Assembly (NCBI RefSeq): GCF_020905345.1 | Contig: NZ_JAJJMO010000001.1 | Span: 2,232,001 to 2,296,000 of the forward strand | Source: Flavobacterium pisciphilum | GTDB lineage: Bacteria > Bacteroidota > Bacteroidia > Flavobacteriales > Flavobacteriaceae | Direction of reading: 5' to 3' | Length of the DNA: 64,000 nucleotides | In this document: positions 1 to 10,088 of the stretch, piece by piece | Numbering within the stretch: position 1 is the first letter of the stretch | How the letters are laid out: every line of letters starts with the position of its first letter | Position numbers and translations under genes: made by a program | The notes under the pieces: model-generated | Told to the model about the DNA's origin: nothing | What the model saw: the letters and a program-made list of their open reading frames with translations, nothing else | Database searches by the model: none

Positions 1-391
1 TAACAAGGTCTGGATTCAGTACTTGGAAACCTGAAATAAATTTTTGAAAATCACCTGCTGTTAATTGATCTTTACCAGAAACAGAAATAGTAACTGCTTC
101 ATTATCGATATCTTCAATTTGACGTTTGAAACGAACTTGTTTAAGATTAAGGATAATTTCGGTAACATCTTCAACAACACCTGAGATAGTAGAAAACTCA
201 TGATCTACACCTTCTATGCGAACAGATGTAATTGCATAACCTTCTAATGCTGAAAGCAAAACTCTTCTAAGTGCATTACCAACAGTCAATCCATAACCAG
301 GTTCTAAAGGTCTAAATTCGAATTTACCTTCAAAATCGGTTGAATCGATCATGATAACTTTATCGGGCTTTTGAAAATTAAATATTGCCAT
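1..391 (-). CDS. rpoA: RNA polymerase alpha subunit, N-terminal part (cut by window edge)
   Basis: The start is at 391-389; the reading frame runs off the left edge, so only the first 130 residues are visible. They match the alpha N-terminal domain, which dimerises and scaffolds beta and beta-prime. The conserved [13 protein letters not shown] segment lies at about residues 39-51, and the double Arg is the one involved in core assembly. It is the last visible gene of the ribosomal superoperon, 21 bases after rpsD, the usual alpha-operon order. rplQ would be expected next, outside the window. The identification is firm; the C-terminal domain cannot be seen. Confidence 0.97.
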   Translation of the reverse strand, partial: MAIFNFQKPDKVIMIDSTDFEGKFEFRPLEPGYGLTVGNALRRVLLSALEGYAITSVRIEGVDHEFSTISGVVEDVTEIILNLKQVRFKRQIEDIDNEAVTISVSGKDQLTAGDFQKFISGFQVLNPDLV

Positions 392-412
392 AAATTTCGA
401 CTAAGTCAATTA

Positions 413-1018
413 TTATTTGTTGTACAACTCTACGATTAATTGTTCTTTAATGTTTTCTGGAATTTGAAGTCTCGCAGGTACAGAAACGAAAGTTCCTTCT
501 TTAAGATCATTGTTCCAAGTAATCCATTCATAAACATGACTTGAATTAGATAAAGAACGTTCGATAGCCTCTAAAGATTTAGATTTTTCACGAACAGCAA
601 CTTTATCACCAGGTTTAAGGTGGTAAGAAGGAATATTAACCACTTCACCGTTTACAGTAACGTGTCTGTGAGATACGATTTGACGTGCACCTCTTCTAGA
701 AGGAGCGATACCCATTCTGAAAACTACATTATCTAATCTTGCTTCACATAATTGTAATAAAACCTCACCAGTAACTCCTTTAGTAGCTGATGCTTTTTCG
801 AATAAATTTCTGAATTGTTTTTCTAAAATTCCGTAAGAATATTTAGCTTTTTGCTTTTCCATTAACTGAACAGCATACTCAGATTTTTTTCCTCTTTTTT
901 TAGCCATCCCGTGTTGTCCAGGTGGGTAATTTCTTTTTTCGAAAGATTTGTCATCTCCGAAGATTGCTTCGCCAAATTTACGAGCGATTCTTGTGCTTGG
1001 ACCAGTATATCTTGCCAT
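413..1018 (-). CDS. rpsD: 30S ribosomal protein S4
   Basis: A 201-residue primary 16S rRNA-binding protein that nucleates 30S body assembly. The S4 RNA-binding domain covers roughly residues 90-155, including the [10 protein letters not shown] segment. The N-terminal part has no Cys, so this is the zinc-free form of S4. The length is normal. It lies between rpsK and rpoA. In other bacteria S4 represses the alpha operon by binding its mRNA; no such structure was recognised here. The 89-base gap to rpsK is one of the larger gaps inside the operon. Confidence 0.98.
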   Translation of the reverse strand: MARYTGPSTRIARKFGEAIFGDDKSFEKRNYPPGQHGMAKKRGKKSEYAVQLMEKQKAKYSYGILEKQFRNLFEKASATKGVTGEVLLQLCEARLDNVVFRMGIAPSRRGARQIVSHRHVTVNGEVVNIPSYHLKPGDKVAVREKSKSLEAIERSLSNSSHVYEWITWNNDLKEGTFVSVPARLQIPENIKEQLIVELYNK

Positions 1019-1107
1019 TTTAAATTGTTTAAGATTGAGATTATGAATTCAGGTCTTATCCTTCGATAATCTATTTTCAATCTAGGTTATACTATAATTT
1101 TTGAGTA

Positions 1108-1491
1108 TTAAACTCTACGTCTTTTAGGAGGACGACATCCGTTGTGAGGCATTGGAGTAACATCGATAATCTCTGTAACTTCAATTCCACCGTTATGAAT
1201 AGAACGGATAGCAGACTCACGTCCGTTTCCTGGTCCTTTTACATAAACTTTAACTTTTTTAAGTCCTGCCTCAAGAGCTACTTTACTACAATCTTCTGCT
1301 GCCATTTGAGCTGCGTACGGAGTATTCTTTTTAGAACCTCTGAAACCCATCTTACCAGCTGAAGACCAAGAAATAACTTCACCTTTCTTATTTGTCAAAG
1401 AAATGATAATGTTGTTGAAAGTGGCAGAAATATGAGCTTCACCCGTTGATTCAACGATAACTTTACGTTTTTTTGCAGTTGCTTTAGCCAT
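1108..1491 (-). CDS. rpsK: 30S ribosomal protein S11
   Basis: A 127-residue protein of the 30S platform that contacts 16S rRNA near the mRNA exit channel. The conserved C-terminal signature with [13 protein letters not shown] is complete, as is the central [12 protein letters not shown] motif. It starts 8 bases after the rpsM stop and is evidently cotranscribed with it. The length is normal and no anomaly is seen. Confidence 0.98.
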   Translation of the reverse strand: MAKATAKKRKVIVESTGEAHISATFNNIIISLTNKKGEVISWSSAGKMGFRGSKKNTPYAAQMAAEDCSKVALEAGLKKVKVYVKGPGNGRESAIRSIHNGGIEVTEIIDVTPMPHNGCRPPKRRRV

Positions 1492-1499
1492 ATTACTTA

Positions 1500-1874
1500 T
1501 TATTTAGTTGCTTTTTTCTTGTTAGCAACAGTTTTTCTTTTACCTTTTCTTGTTCTAGAGTTGTTTTTAGTTCTTTGTCCTCTTAACGGAAGACCAGATC
1601 TATGACGGATACCTCTGTAACAACCAATATCCATTAAACGTTTGATGTTTAAAGAAACCTCAGAACGTAATTCTCCTTCAATCTTGAAAGTTGATACTGC
1701 CTCACGAATTGCTCCGATCTCATCATCATTCCACTCTTGAACTTTTTTATCTTGGCTAACTTGAGCTTTTTCTAAAATCTCAATAGCTCTACTTCTTCCT
1801 AATCCAAAGATATAGGTAAGTGCTATAACACCTCTCTTATTTTTTGGGATATCTACCCCTGCTATTCTTGCCAT
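1500..1874 (-). CDS. rpsM: 30S ribosomal protein S13
   Basis: A 124-residue protein of the 30S head that makes the intersubunit bridge to 23S rRNA and contacts the P-site tRNA through its basic tail. It has the [14 protein letters not shown] start, the helix-two-turn-helix core and the [20 protein letters not shown] motif, then a Lys-rich tail. It begins 2 bases after the rpmJ stop codon, typical of the alpha operon. Confidence 0.98.
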   Translation of the reverse strand: MARIAGVDIPKNKRGVIALTYIFGLGRSRAIEILEKAQVSQDKKVQEWNDDEIGAIREAVSTFKIEGELRSEVSLNIKRLMDIGCYRGIRHRSGLPLRGQRTKNNSRTRKGKRKTVANKKKATK

Positions 1875-1876
1875 AA

Positions 1877-1993
1877 TTATCCTTGTCTTTGTTTAAATCT
1901 AGGATTCTTTTTGTTTATTACGTACAATCTCCCTTTTCTACGCACAATGATGCACTCGGGACTTCTCTTTTTTACTGATGCTCTAACTTTCAT
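1877..1993 (-). CDS. rpmJ: 50S ribosomal protein L36, zinc-independent (C-minus) form
   Basis: A 38-residue gene read directly from the bases between infA and rpsM. It begins [14 protein letters not shown] and ends [10 protein letters not shown]36 is a tiny basic 50S protein that stabilises 23S rRNA. Classical L36 holds zinc with three Cys and one His; here only one Cys (residue 14) remains and the other ligand positions are Ser, Asn and Phe, so this is the form that does not bind zinc. It lies 12 bases after infA and 2 bases before rpsM, the expected slot. Confidence 0.96.
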   Translation of the reverse strand: MKVRASVKKRSPECIIVRRKGRLYVINKKNPRFKQRQG

Positions 1994-2005
1994 AGTGAAT
2001 ATCCT

Positions 2006-2221
2006 TTAATATCTATAAGTAATTCTTGCTTTTGACAAGTCGTAAGGGCTCATTTCTAGTTTCACTTTATCACCAGGTAATAATTTGATGTAATGCATAC
2101 GCATCTTACCAGAAATATGAGCAATTACAATATGTCCATTTTCTAATTCTACACGGAACATCGCATTTGATAATGCTTCAATGATTGATCCGTCTTGTTC
2201 TATTGCTGATTGTTTTGCCAT
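2006..2221 (-). CDS. infA: Translation initiation factor IF-1
   Basis: A 71-residue single S1/OB-fold protein that occupies the 30S A site during initiation. The conserved core around [21 protein letters not shown] is present, together with the C-terminal [11 protein letters not shown] end. It lies 7 bases after secY. In E. coli and Bacillus, adk and/or map often sit near this slot; here secY is followed directly by infA and rpmJ. Confidence 0.98.
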   Translation of the reverse strand: MAKQSAIEQDGSIIEALSNAMFRVELENGHIVIAHISGKMRMHYIKLLPGDKVKLEMSPYDLSKARITYRY

Positions 2222-2228
2222 ATAAAAA

Positions 2229-3575
2229 TTAAGCTACTGCTTTTCTATTTTTACCAGTCTTCATTAAACCATCATAATGTTTGTTTAACAAGTATGAGTT
2301 GATTTGTTGAATAGTATCTATTGCAACTCCAACCATAATTATTAATGAGGTACCTCCAAAAAACATTGCCCAAGATTGTTGTACATCCATAAAACTTACA
2401 ACAATGGCTGGGAACACAGCAATCAAAGCAAGGAATAAAGATCCTGGGAAAGTTATTAAAGACATCACTTTATCAAGAAAATCTGAAGTCTCAACTCCTG
2501 GTCTAACACCTGGAATAAAACCACCGCTTCTCTTTAAATCGTCAGACATCTTGTTAGTAGGTACTGTAATCGCAGTATAGAAGAAAGTAAATACAACAAT
2601 TAAAGTTGCAAATACAAAATTATACCAGAATCCAAACATATTACTAAAAGCTCCAACAATTGATTGTGATGTATCTGATTTTGACAATCCAGCTACAGCT
2701 GCAGGAATAAACATAATTGCTTGTGCAAAAATGATTGGCATAACCCCAGAAGCATTAAGCTTAAGTGGAATCCATTGTCTATTTCCTCCCATCAAATCTT
2801 GCTCATAATCACCTGAAGTTGTACGACGAGCGTATTGAACTGGGATTTTACGAACTGCCATAATTAACAGCACACAAGAAATAATAACTAATAACCAAAT
2901 AATAATTTCAATAACTAATAACATTGGTCCTCCATTGTTATTGGTAACTCTGGTTGTAAATTCTTGAATAAAAGCTTGTGGAAAACGAGCTAATATACCA
3001 ACCATAATCAACAATGAGATTCCATTTCCAATACCTTTATCTGTAATTTTTTCTCCTAACCACATGGCAAAAATTGTACCTGTAACCAAAATTATCACAG
3101 AAGAAAATAAAAACTCAAAAGAATTAAAACCTAGTAAGAATGCACTACTAGGTAATGTTCTATATAAATTATAGATGTAAGTTGGTCCTTGAACTAGTGT
3201 AATAACAATAGTTAACCAACGTGTTATCTGATTAATTTTTTTTCTACCGCTCTCTCCATCATTTTGAAGTTTTTGTAAATACGGAATCGCAATTCCCATT
3301 AACTGTACAACAATAGACGCTGAAATATAAGGCATAATACCTAAAGCAAAAACTGAAGCTTTAGAGAATGCACCTCCGGTGAACATGTCTAGAATAGATC
3401 CTAAACCATTTTTTGTTTGTCCCGCTAATCCAGTTAATTGCGTTGCATCAATTCCAGGAAGCGTAACGTGTGCTCCAAAACGATATACTAAAAGAAGTCC
3501 TAAAGTAATTAAGATTCTATTTTTCAGTTCTTCGATTTTCCAAACATTACTTATTGATTCAATAAATTTCTTCAT
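2229..3575 (-). CDS. secY: Preprotein translocase channel subunit SecY
   Basis: The 448-residue central subunit of the SecYEG channel in the inner membrane. About ten hydrophobic segments are visible, with the typical SecY start ([17 protein letters not shown]) and the conserved cytoplasmic loop with IPVQYARR that contacts SecA and the ribosome. It is slightly longer than the E. coli protein through extended loops. It lies 12 bases after rplO inside the spc block, coupling export capacity to ribosome synthesis. Confidence 0.98.
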   Translation of the reverse strand: MKKFIESISNVWKIEELKNRILITLGLLLVYRFGAHVTLPGIDATQLTGLAGQTKNGLGSILDMFTGGAFSKASVFALGIMPYISASIVVQLMGIAIPYLQKLQNDGESGRKKINQITRWLTIVITLVQGPTYIYNLYRTLPSSAFLLGFNSFEFLFSSVIILVTGTIFAMWLGEKITDKGIGNGISLLIMVGILARFPQAFIQEFTTRVTNNNGGPMLLVIEIIIWLLVIISCVLLIMAVRKIPVQYARRTTSGDYEQDLMGGNRQWIPLKLNASGVMPIIFAQAIMFIPAAVAGLSKSDTSQSIVGAFSNMFGFWYNFVFATLIVVFTFFYTAITVPTNKMSDDLKRSGGFIPGVRPGVETSDFLDKVMSLITFPGSLFLALIAVFPAIVVSFMDVQQSWAMFFGGTSLIIMVGVAIDTIQQINSYLLNKHYDGLMKTGKNRKAVA

Positions 3576-3587
3576 ACAATAGAAAAA

Positions 3588-4040
3588 TTATATTGTTACA
3601 GCCTCTCCACCAGCAGCTTCAATAGCAGCTTTTGCAGTAGCAGTAAATTTGTGAGCAGTTACTTTTAATTTTGCTTTCAATTCTCCTCTACCTAAAATCT
3701 TAACGATTTCATTTTTGGTAGCTAGACGATTAGCTACATAAACTGTCATATCAACAGAATCTGTAATAATACCATTGTCTACTAATAATTGAAGCGTATC
3801 TAAATTTACACCTTCGTATTCTTTACGGTTGATGTTTGTGAAACCGAACTTAGGTACACGTCTTTGAAGTGGCATTTGCCCTCCTTCAAAACCAATCTTT
3901 TTAGAATAACCAGAACGAGATTTTGCTCCTTTGTGACCTCTTGCAGCAGTGCCACCTTTTCCAGAACCTTCTCCTCTACCTAATCTTTTATTTTGATTGT
4001 GCGTTGATCCTTCAGCTGGTTGTAAGTTACTTAAATTCAT
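3588..4040 (-). CDS. rplO: 50S ribosomal protein L15
   Basis: A 150-residue late-assembly 50S protein. The Gly/Arg-rich N-terminal part (GRGEGSGKGGTAARGHKGAKSR region, residues 22-43) threads into 23S rRNA, and the globular C-terminal domain is complete with the KVTAHKFTATAKAAIE helix. It follows rpmD by 11 bases, and secY follows 12 bases later. Confidence 0.98.
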   Translation of the reverse strand: MNLSNLQPAEGSTHNQNKRLGRGEGSGKGGTAARGHKGAKSRSGYSKKIGFEGGQMPLQRRVPKFGFTNINRKEYEGVNLDTLQLLVDNGIITDSVDMTVYVANRLATKNEIVKILGRGELKAKLKVTAHKFTATAKAAIEAAGGEAVTI

Positions 4041-4051
4041 AACAGTATTTG

Positions 4052-4234
4052 TTATTTAGCTTCTTCAACAGAAACTAAGTGTTTAACTTTGTTTATCATC
4101 CCAAGGATAGCAGGATTTGAATCATGCTCTACAACTTGTCCCATTTTACGTAGACCTAAAGCTTCCAAACCTCTTTTTTGAGAAAGAGGACAGTTGATTT
4201 TGCTTCTTACTTGTTTTACTAATAATTTAGCCAT
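4052..4234 (-). CDS. rpmD: 50S ribosomal protein L30
   Basis: A 60-residue short bacterial L30. It has the conserved [25 protein letters not shown] segment, split here over residues 10-33. It binds 23S rRNA next to L15 neighbours on the 50S surface. The order rpsE-rpmD-rplO is canonical, with gaps of 12 and 11 bases. Confidence 0.97.
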   Translation of the reverse strand: MAKLLVKQVRSKINCPLSQKRGLEALGLRKMGQVVEHDSNPAILGMINKVKHLVSVEEAK

Positions 4235-4246
4235 AATTTCCTTGAA

Positions 4247-4768
4247 TTAACCTTTAAAAACTTTTTCTAAAGAAACACCTCTTTGTTTTGCAACAGTATA
4301 AGCGCTTCTCATTTGTAATAAAGCATCAAAAGTTGCTTTAACTACGTTATGAGGATTTGATGATCCTTGAGATTTAGATAATACATCGTGAATACCTACT
4401 GATTCAAGAACTGAACGAACAGCTCCACCAGCAATAACTCCTGTACCATGAGAAGCAGGAATTAAGAATACACGTGCACCACCAAATTTACCTTTTTGTT
4501 CGTGAGGAACTGAATGTCCATTCAAAGGAATTTTTACTAAATTTTTCTTAGCATCTTCTACTGCTTTCGCAATTGCTTCAGAAACATCTTTAGATTTTCC
4601 TAATCCATGTCCAACAACTCCATTTTCATCACCTACAACTACAATAGCAGAAAAACCGAAAGCTCTACCACCTTTTGTAACTTTAGTAACACGATTAACA
4701 CTTACCAGACGATCTTTAAGTTCAAGACCACTTGGTTTTACTAATTCTACATTTTTGTATTTAGACAT
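4247..4768 (-). CDS. rpsE: 30S ribosomal protein S5
   Basis: A 173-residue protein at the mRNA entry and accuracy centre of the 30S subunit. The N-terminal double-stranded-RNA-binding fold with [16 protein letters not shown] and the C-terminal S5 domain with [15 protein letters not shown] are both intact. The loop altered in spectinomycin-resistant mutants looks wild type by eye. It sits 6 bases after rplR. Confidence 0.98.
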   Translation of the reverse strand: MSKYKNVELVKPSGLELKDRLVSVNRVTKVTKGGRAFGFSAIVVVGDENGVVGHGLGKSKDVSEAIAKAVEDAKKNLVKIPLNGHSVPHEQKGKFGGARVFLIPASHGTGVIAGGAVRSVLESVGIHDVLSKSQGSSNPHNVVKATFDALLQMRSAYTVAKQRGVSLEKVFKG

Positions 4769-4774
4769 AATATA

Positions 4775-5125
4775 TTAGAATTTAAGTCCAGCCGCTCTTG
4801 CGCCTTCTGCTAATGATTTAATACGACCGTGATATAAGTATCCTCCTCTATCGAAAGTTACTGCATCAATTCCAGCTTTTAACGCTTTTTCTGCAACTAG
4901 TTTTCCAACTGCGTTAGCAATTTCTACGTTCGTACCTTTACCTATTTCTTTTTCTCTTGAAGAGGCAGCCAATAAAGTAACTCCATTTACATCATCAATA
5001 AGTTGTGCGTAAATTTCTTTGTTACTTCTAAATACAGATAGTCTTGGTTTAGTAGCATAACCACTAATCGTTTTTCTAATTCTGAATTTAATTCTCTGTC
5101 TTCTATCAGATTTTGTTAATGACAT
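4775..5125 (-). CDS. rplR: 50S ribosomal protein L18
   Basis: A 116-residue 5S rRNA-binding protein of the central protuberance, acting with L5. The [18 protein letters not shown] segment and the [21 protein letters not shown]-terminal signature are complete. It follows rplF by 11 bases. The length is typical. Confidence 0.98.
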   Translation of the reverse strand: MSLTKSDRRQRIKFRIRKTISGYATKPRLSVFRSNKEIYAQLIDDVNGVTLLAASSREKEIGKGTNVEIANAVGKLVAEKALKAGIDAVTFDRGGYLYHGRIKSLAEGARAAGLKF

Positions 5126-5136
5126 AATCTTATTTT

Positions 5137-5679
5137 TTAAGCTGATTTACCTGCTTTTCTTCTTAATACTTCACCTACAAATTTAACACCTTTTCCTTTA
5201 TATGGTTCTGGCTTACGGAAACCTCTAATTTTTGCCGCAACCTGACCTAAAAGTTGTTTATCAATTGATGTTAATTTTACGATAGGGTTCTTACCTTTTT
5301 CAGATATTGTCTCTAAAACTACTTCAGGAGCAATTTCTAAAACAATATTGTGAGAATATCCAAGAGCTAAATCTAACTTTTGTCCTTGATTTGAAGCTCT
5401 ATAACCAACTCCTACCAACTCTAAAGATTTAGTAAACCCTTCATTTACACCAACAATCATATTATTGATTAATGATCTGTAAAGTCCGTGTTTTGCTCTG
5501 TGATCTTTGTGATCAGACGATCTTTCTACTTGAACTTGATCGCCTTCAACCTTTACAGTTACATCCGAAAACTCCTGTGTAAGTTGACCATTCTTTCCTT
5601 TTACTGTAATAATACCGTCTTTAACTTCTACAGTTGTACCAGCAGGGATTACAATTGGATTTTTACCTATTCTTGACAT
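5137..5679 (-). CDS. rplF: 50S ribosomal protein L6
   Basis: A 180-residue protein with two repeated L6 folds near the factor-binding stalk base. It has the MSRIGKNPI start and the C-terminal signature with [12 protein letters not shown] that packs on the sarcin-ricin region. It lies 18 bases after rpsH in the spc block. No anomaly is seen. Confidence 0.98.
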   Translation of the reverse strand: MSRIGKNPIVIPAGTTVEVKDGIITVKGKNGQLTQEFSDVTVKVEGDQVQVERSSDHKDHRAKHGLYRSLINNMIVGVNEGFTKSLELVGVGYRASNQGQKLDLALGYSHNIVLEIAPEVVLETISEKGKNPIVKLTSIDKQLLGQVAAKIRGFRKPEPYKGKGVKFVGEVLRRKAGKSA

Positions 5680-5697
5680 CTTATATAGTCTTTATAA

Positions 5698-6096
5698 TTA
5701 GTATACGTAACAGATTACTTCACCACCTACATTTAATTGCTTAGCTTGTTTTCCTGTCATTAAACCTTTTGACGTAGAAACAATAGCAATTCCTAATCCG
5801 TTAAGGATTCTAGGTAAGTTAGCAGCACCTGCATATTTACGCAAACCTGGTTTACTAATTCTTTGGATATCTTTAATTACCGACTCTTTAGTATCTTTAT
5901 CATACTTCAAAGCGATTTTGATTGAACCCTGAACAGCGTTGTCCTCAAATTTGTAACTCAAGATATAACCTTGATCAAATAAGATCTTAGTTATTTCTTT
6001 TTTTAGATTAGATGCTGGAATTTCAACAACTTTGTGGTTTGCAGCCACAGCGTTACGAACTCTAGTCAAATAATCTGCAATAGGATCTGTATACAT
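5698..6096 (-). CDS. rpsH: 30S ribosomal protein S8
   Basis: A 132-residue central-domain organiser of the 30S subunit; in E. coli it also represses the spc operon. The frame stays open upstream to 6132, but the family start [16 protein letters not shown] begins at 6096-6094, so that start is chosen. The C-terminal signature with [17 protein letters not shown] is intact. The gap of 76 bases to rpsN is one of the larger ones in this block. Confidence 0.97.
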   Translation of the reverse strand: MYTDPIADYLTRVRNAVAANHKVVEIPASNLKKEITKILFDQGYILSYKFEDNAVQGSIKIALKYDKDTKESVIKDIQRISKPGLRKYAGAANLPRILNGLGIAIVSTSKGLMTGKQAKQLNVGGEVICYVY

Positions 6097-6172
6097 ATGT
6101 ATTTGATTGCGATTATGGTTTTCAGGAAGCACTCGCTTCCTGAACCTTTAATCAATTTATAAACTTTTTAAA

Positions 6173-6442
6173 TTACCAGCTGGCTTTTTTTACACCTGGA
6201 ATTAATCCATTGTTAGCCATTTCACGGAAAGTTACACGTGAAATACCGAATTGACGGATATACCCTCTTGGTCTACCTGTTAATTTACAACGATTGTGCA
6301 AACGAACTGGTGAAGCATTTTTAGGTAATTTTTGTAATCCTTCAAAATCTCCAGCTTCCTTCAAAGCTTTTCTTTTCTCAGCATACTTCGCTACCGTTTT
6401 TTCTCTCTTAACCTCGCGGGCTTTCATTGATTCTTTAGCCAT
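6173..6442 (-). CDS. rpsN: 30S ribosomal protein S14, long zinc-free form
   Basis: An 89-residue 30S head protein. The length of about 89 residues and the absence of a CxxC pair mark the long zinc-independent S14 type rather than the 61-residue zinc-binding type. The C-terminal [20 protein letters not shown] signature is complete. It starts 3 bases after rplE. Together with the cysteine-poor L36 it suggests that this ribosome carries little zinc in these positions. Confidence 0.97.
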   Translation of the reverse strand: MAKESMKAREVKREKTVAKYAEKRKALKEAGDFEGLQKLPKNASPVRLHNRCKLTGRPRGYIRQFGISRVTFREMANNGLIPGVKKASW

Positions 6443-6445
6443 GTC

Positions 6446-6997
6446 TTAATTCTTTTTAAAAGGTAAACCTAATTCAGCCAATAATGACTTTGCTTCTTTG
6501 TCCGTTTGAGCAGTAGTAACAAAAGTAATATCCATTCCTGAAATTTTGTTTACTTTATCAATATCAATTTCTGGGAAAATGATTTGCTCTAAAACTCCAA
6601 GGTTATAATTACCTCTACCATCAAATCCAGTAGCTTTAATACCACTAAAGTCTCTTACACGTGGTAAAGCTGAAGTAATAAGTCTATCTAAAAACTCATA
6701 CATTCTTTCTCCACGTAAAGTAACTTTTGCTCCAATAGGCATCCCTTTTCTCAATTTGAATGACGCAACGTCTTTCTTTGAAATAGTAGATACTGCTTTT
6801 TGTCCAGTGATCTTTGTTAACTCATCAACTGCATAGTCAATAAGTTTTTTATCAGATACAGCTGCACCAACTCCACGGCTCAAAACGATTTTTTCCAATT
6901 TTGGAACTTGCATTACGTTTGTATATCCGAATTCCTCTTTAAGAGCAGAGATTACTCTACTCTTATATTCTTCTTTTAGTCTAGGTGTATATGCCAT
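6446..6997 (-). CDS. rplE: 50S ribosomal protein L5
   Basis: A 183-residue 5S rRNA-binding protein of the central protuberance that also touches the P-site tRNA. The [17 protein letters not shown] and [18 protein letters not shown] signatures are intact. It sits 2 bases after rplX and 3 bases before rpsN, so translation is probably coupled. Confidence 0.98.
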   Translation of the reverse strand: MAYTPRLKEEYKSRVISALKEEFGYTNVMQVPKLEKIVLSRGVGAAVSDKKLIDYAVDELTKITGQKAVSTISKKDVASFKLRKGMPIGAKVTLRGERMYEFLDRLITSALPRVRDFSGIKATGFDGRGNYNLGVLEQIIFPEIDIDKVNKISGMDITFVTTAQTDKEAKSLLAELGLPFKKN

Positions 6998-6999
6998 TA

Positions 7000-7314
7000 C
7001 TATAGTACTTGATTAGATTTTTTTGAAAATCTTACTTTCTTATCTCCTTCTACTCTAATACCAACTCTAGTTGCTTCCTTAGTTTTAGGATCAATTAGTG
7101 AAATGTTAGATATTTGTATAGAAGCTTCTTTCTTAACGATACCACCTTGAGGGTTTTTAGCACTTGGTTTTGTATGTTTCGAAACCATGTTTACACCTTC
7201 AACTATCGCTTTATTTTTCTCACGGTAAACACGTAAAACTTTACCTTCTGAACCTTTATGGTCTCCAGCAATTACTCTTACGATATCTCCTGATTTTATT
7301 TTTAGCTTTATCAT
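7000..7314 (-). CDS. rplX: 50S ribosomal protein L24
   Basis: A 104-residue assembly-initiator protein near the exit-tunnel opening. The KOW motif lies at roughly residues 5-35 ([18 protein letters not shown]), followed by the [14 protein letters not shown] segment. It begins 11 bases after rplN and is cotranscribed with it. Confidence 0.98.
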   Translation of the reverse strand: MIKLKIKSGDIVRVIAGDHKGSEGKVLRVYREKNKAIVEGVNMVSKHTKPSAKNPQGGIVKKEASIQISNISLIDPKTKEATRVGIRVEGDKKVRFSKKSNQVL

Positions 7315-7325
7315 CTTAAAACGAA

Positions 7326-7694
7326 TTAAAGCACTTCTGGTGCTAATGATACAATTTTCATGAATTGTTTTTCACGAAGTTCTCTTGCTACCGGACCAAA
7401 AACACGAGTTCCTCTCATTTCTCCTGCAGCATTCAAAAGAACACATGCATTGTCATCGAAACGGATATAAGAACCATCAGCTCTTCTCACTTCTTTTTTG
7501 GTACGTACAACAACTGCAGTTGAAACAGCTCCTTTTTTAACGTTTCCGTTTGGAGTTGCATCTTTGATAGAAACTACAATCTTGTCACCAACAGAGGCAT
7601 ACCTTCTTTTGGTACCTCCTAAAACACGGATAGTTAAAACTTCTTTTGCTCCCGTGTTATCTGCTACTTTTAGTCTTGATTCTTGTTGTACCAT
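7326..7694 (-). CDS. rplN: 50S ribosomal protein L14
   Basis: A 122-residue beta-barrel protein that bridges to 16S rRNA and is the docking site of silencing factor RsfS. It starts [18 protein letters not shown], the usual beginning, and ends VSLAPEVL. It starts 2 bases after rpsQ. No anomaly is seen. Confidence 0.98.
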
Positions 7695-7696
7695 AA

Positions 7697-7957
7697 TTAT
7701 TTAGCTCTTTCTAAGATTTCAACTAATCTCCAACATTTTGATTTACTTAAAGGACGCGTTTCGCTAATTCTTACAGTATCTCCAATGTTACAGTCGTTTG
7801 TTTCGTCGTGTGCAACATATTTCTTTGTTTTCAACACGAACTTACCGTATAATGGGTGTTTTACTTTTCTTACTTCAGCAATAACAATAGACTTGTCCAT
7901 TTTATTTGAAGTAACAACACCAATTCTTTCTTTTCTTAAATTTCTTTTTTCTTCCAT
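7697..7957 (-). CDS. rpsQ: 30S ribosomal protein S17
   Basis: An 86-residue OB-fold primary 16S rRNA-binding protein. The family core [20 protein letters not shown] and the [16 protein letters not shown] segment are present. It lies 17 bases after rpmC. The start at 7957 gives [15 protein letters not shown], the usual flavobacterial length. Confidence 0.98.
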   Translation of the reverse strand: MEEKRNLRKERIGVVTSNKMDKSIVIAEVRKVKHPLYGKFVLKTKKYVAHDETNDCNIGDTVRISETRPLSKSKCWRLVEILERAK

Positions 7958-7974
7958 CTTTCAGCAGAATACAA

Positions 7975-8166
7975 TTATTGTAACTCTCTTTTAGTTAACT
8001 CTGTAGCCAATCTTGCAACTGTTCTTCTTACACTTCTAATTTGAAGTGGGTTCTCAATTGGAGAAATAGCGTGGGCCATTTTTAGGTCAGCATATATCTT
8101 CTTAGTTTGACTAAGTTTTTCTTGCAACTCCGCTGCAGAAAGATCTTTTATTTCTGATTGTTTCAT
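7975..8166 (-). CDS. rpmC: 50S ribosomal protein L29
   Basis: A 63-residue two-helix protein next to the tunnel exit, where trigger factor and SRP dock. The helical pattern with IKDLSAAELQEKL and the C-terminal RRTVARLATELTKREL end are typical. It sits between rplP and rpsQ with gaps of 13 and 17 bases. Confidence 0.97.
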   Translation of the reverse strand: MKQSEIKDLSAAELQEKLSQTKKIYADLKMAHAISPIENPLQIRSVRRTVARLATELTKRELQ

Positions 8167-8179
8167 AATATATTATAAA

Positions 8180-8605
8180 TTATGCTTCGAAATCTCTAGC
8201 AACAACGAACTTAGTTTTTACTGGAAGTTTTTGTGCTGCAAGACGTAAAGCCTCTTTTGCAACTGACAATGGAACTCCTCCAACTTCAAACATTATTCTT
8301 CCGGGTTTAACAACTGCAGCCCAATATTCTACTGCACCTTTACCTTTACCCATACGTACTTCAAGAGGTTTCTTAGTGATTGGTTTGTCTGGAAATATTT
8401 TGATCCATAATTGTCCTTCTCTCTTCATGAAACGAGTTGCAGCAATACGCGCAGCTTCGATTTGACGAGAAGTTAAGAACATTCCATCTTCATGTACAGA
8501 TTTAATACCAAACATTCCATTAGAAAGTTCATGCCCTCTTTGAGAGTTACCTTTCATTTTACCTTTTTGTACCTTACGGTATTTTGTTCTTTTAGGCTGT
8601 AACAT
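8180..8605 (-). CDS. rplP: 50S ribosomal protein L16
   Basis: A 141-residue protein close to the A-site tRNA elbow and the peptidyl-transferase region. The N-terminal [19 protein letters not shown] and the [18 protein letters not shown] loop are intact. Gaps are 19 bases from rpsC and 13 bases to rpmC. Confidence 0.98.
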   Translation of the reverse strand: MLQPKRTKYRKVQKGKMKGNSQRGHELSNGMFGIKSVHEDGMFLTSRQIEAARIAATRFMKREGQLWIKIFPDKPITKKPLEVRMGKGKGAVEYWAAVVKPGRIMFEVGGVPLSVAKEALRLAAQKLPVKTKFVVARDFEA

Positions 8606-8624
8606 TTTTCTTTAGTTTAAAAAT

Positions 8625-9377
8625 TTACTTTCTTTTACGAGCGTCTGGTTTTGAACCTTTATTAAAGTTAGATTTGCCACGAGGAGCATCTCCACCTTTT
8701 CCACCACCAGCTTGTTTTTTATCCATTCCAGCAAGCGGAGAAAGATCTCTCTTTCCATAAACTTCACCTTTCATGATCCACACTTTGATTCCCATTCTAC
8801 CGTAAGTAGTATGAGCTTCTGCAAGTGCATAATCAATATCAGCTCTGAAAGTTGATAGAGGAATTCTACCTTCTTTGAAACCTTCTGAACGTGCCATTTC
8901 AGCTCCATTCAAACGTCCTGAAATCAAAACTTTGATACCTTCAGCGTTCATACGCATAGAAGCAGCAATAGCCATTTTGATTGCACGTCTGTAAGAAATA
9001 CGACTTTCTATTTGACGTGCGATGCTTGTCGCCACAAGATAAGCATCTAATTCAGGTCTTTTAATTTCAAATATGTTAATTTGAACCTCTTTGTCTGTAA
9101 TTTTCTTAAGTTCTTCTTTTAACTTGTCTACCTCTTGTCCACCTTTTCCGATAATGATACCAGGTCTAGCAGTAGTGATAGTAACGGTTACAAGTTTTAA
9201 AGTTCTCTCGATGATTACTTTTGATACACTAGCTTTTGATAAACGAGCGTGGATATACTTTCTGATTTTGTGATCTTCGGCAAGTTTATCACCGTAATCA
9301 TTTCCACCATACCAGTTTGAGTCCCACCCTCTGATGATACCAAGTCTATTTCCAATTGGATTTGTCTTTTGTCCCAT
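8625..9377 (-). CDS. rpsC: 30S ribosomal protein S3
   Basis: A 250-residue protein lining the mRNA entry tunnel with helicase function. The KH type II domain lies near residues 40-110 with the [10 protein letters not shown] motif, followed by the S3 C-terminal domain with [20 protein letters not shown]. It ends in a Gly/Lys-rich tail of about 35 residues, longer than in E. coli but usual for Bacteroidota. It follows rplV by 5 bases. Confidence 0.98.
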   Translation of the reverse strand: MGQKTNPIGNRLGIIRGWDSNWYGGNDYGDKLAEDHKIRKYIHARLSKASVSKVIIERTLKLVTVTITTARPGIIIGKGGQEVDKLKEELKKITDKEVQINIFEIKRPELDAYLVATSIARQIESRISYRRAIKMAIAASMRMNAEGIKVLISGRLNGAEMARSEGFKEGRIPLSTFRADIDYALAEAHTTYGRMGIKVWIMKGEVYGKRDLSPLAGMDKKQAGGGKGGDAPRGKSNFNKGSKPDARKRK

Positions 9378-9382
9378 GCTGT

Positions 9383-9796
9383 TTAAGAATTGCTTTGTGT
9401 GTTATTGATAGCCCCAAGCACGATTGTTACGTGATTAGAACGTTTTCTTATTCTGTGTGCGCGACCTTGAGGTGCTGGACGAAGTCTTTTCAACATCATT
9501 CCACCATCTACTCTGATCTCTTTAACAAATAATCCAGCTTCTTCTAAATTACCTTCACTATTTTTTTGCTCCCAGTTGTTGATTGCAGATAATAATAGTT
9601 TTTCTAATTTTCTTGAAGCTTCTTTAGAACTGAATCTTAAGATGTTAAGTGCTCTTTCTACCTTCTGACCTCTTACCAAGTCCGCTACTAAGCGCATTTT
9701 TCTAGGTGAAGTAGGGCAGTTATTCAATTTTGCGAAAGCAATAGACTTATTAGCCTCTTTTCTCGCATCTGCTGTTTCTCTTTTACGAACTCCCAT
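9383..9796 (-). CDS. rplV: 50S ribosomal protein L22
   Basis: A 137-residue protein whose long beta-hairpin lines the exit tunnel at the constriction contacted by macrolides. The [19 protein letters not shown] start and the [20 protein letters not shown] hairpin tip region are intact, without an insertion suggestive of macrolide resistance. It lies 6 bases after rpsS. Confidence 0.98.
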
Positions 9797-9802
9797 TGCT
9801 TC

Positions 9803-10081
9803 TTATTTTTTACCTTTATTTTTTGCTCCAGCATGACCTCTAAAAGATCTAGTTGGTGAAAATTCTCCTAATTTGTGACCTACCATGTTTTCTGTTACGT
9901 AAACTGGTACAAATTGACGACCGTTATGAACTGCGATAGTCTGTCCAACAAAGTCTGGAGTAATCATAGAAGCTCTAGACCAAGTCTTTACTACTCCATT
10001 TTTACCGCTTTCAATGTTTTCTTGAACTTTCTTGTCTAACTTATAATGAACGAAAGGTCCTTTTTTTAATGAACGTGCCAT
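9803..10081 (-). CDS. rpsS: 30S ribosomal protein S19
   Basis: A 92-residue head protein that works with S13 at the A-site finger bridge. The [11 protein letters not shown] start and the signature around [23 protein letters not shown] are complete. It is 7 bases downstream of rplB, in the canonical S10-operon order. Confidence 0.98.
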   Translation of the reverse strand: MARSLKKGPFVHYKLDKKVQENIESGKNGVVKTWSRASMITPDFVGQTIAVHNGRQFVPVYVTENMVGHKLGEFSPTRSFRGHAGAKNKGKK

Positions 10082-10088
10082 ATCTTAA

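Noticed and set aside
862..1080. 72-residue frame overlapping the rpsD start region
   Set aside because: It overlaps rpsD in another frame and has no recognisable protein features.
7683..7994. 103-residue plus-strand frame over rpsQ
   Set aside because: Antisense to rpsQ and flanking rplN and rpmC; Cys/Phe-rich shadow composition.
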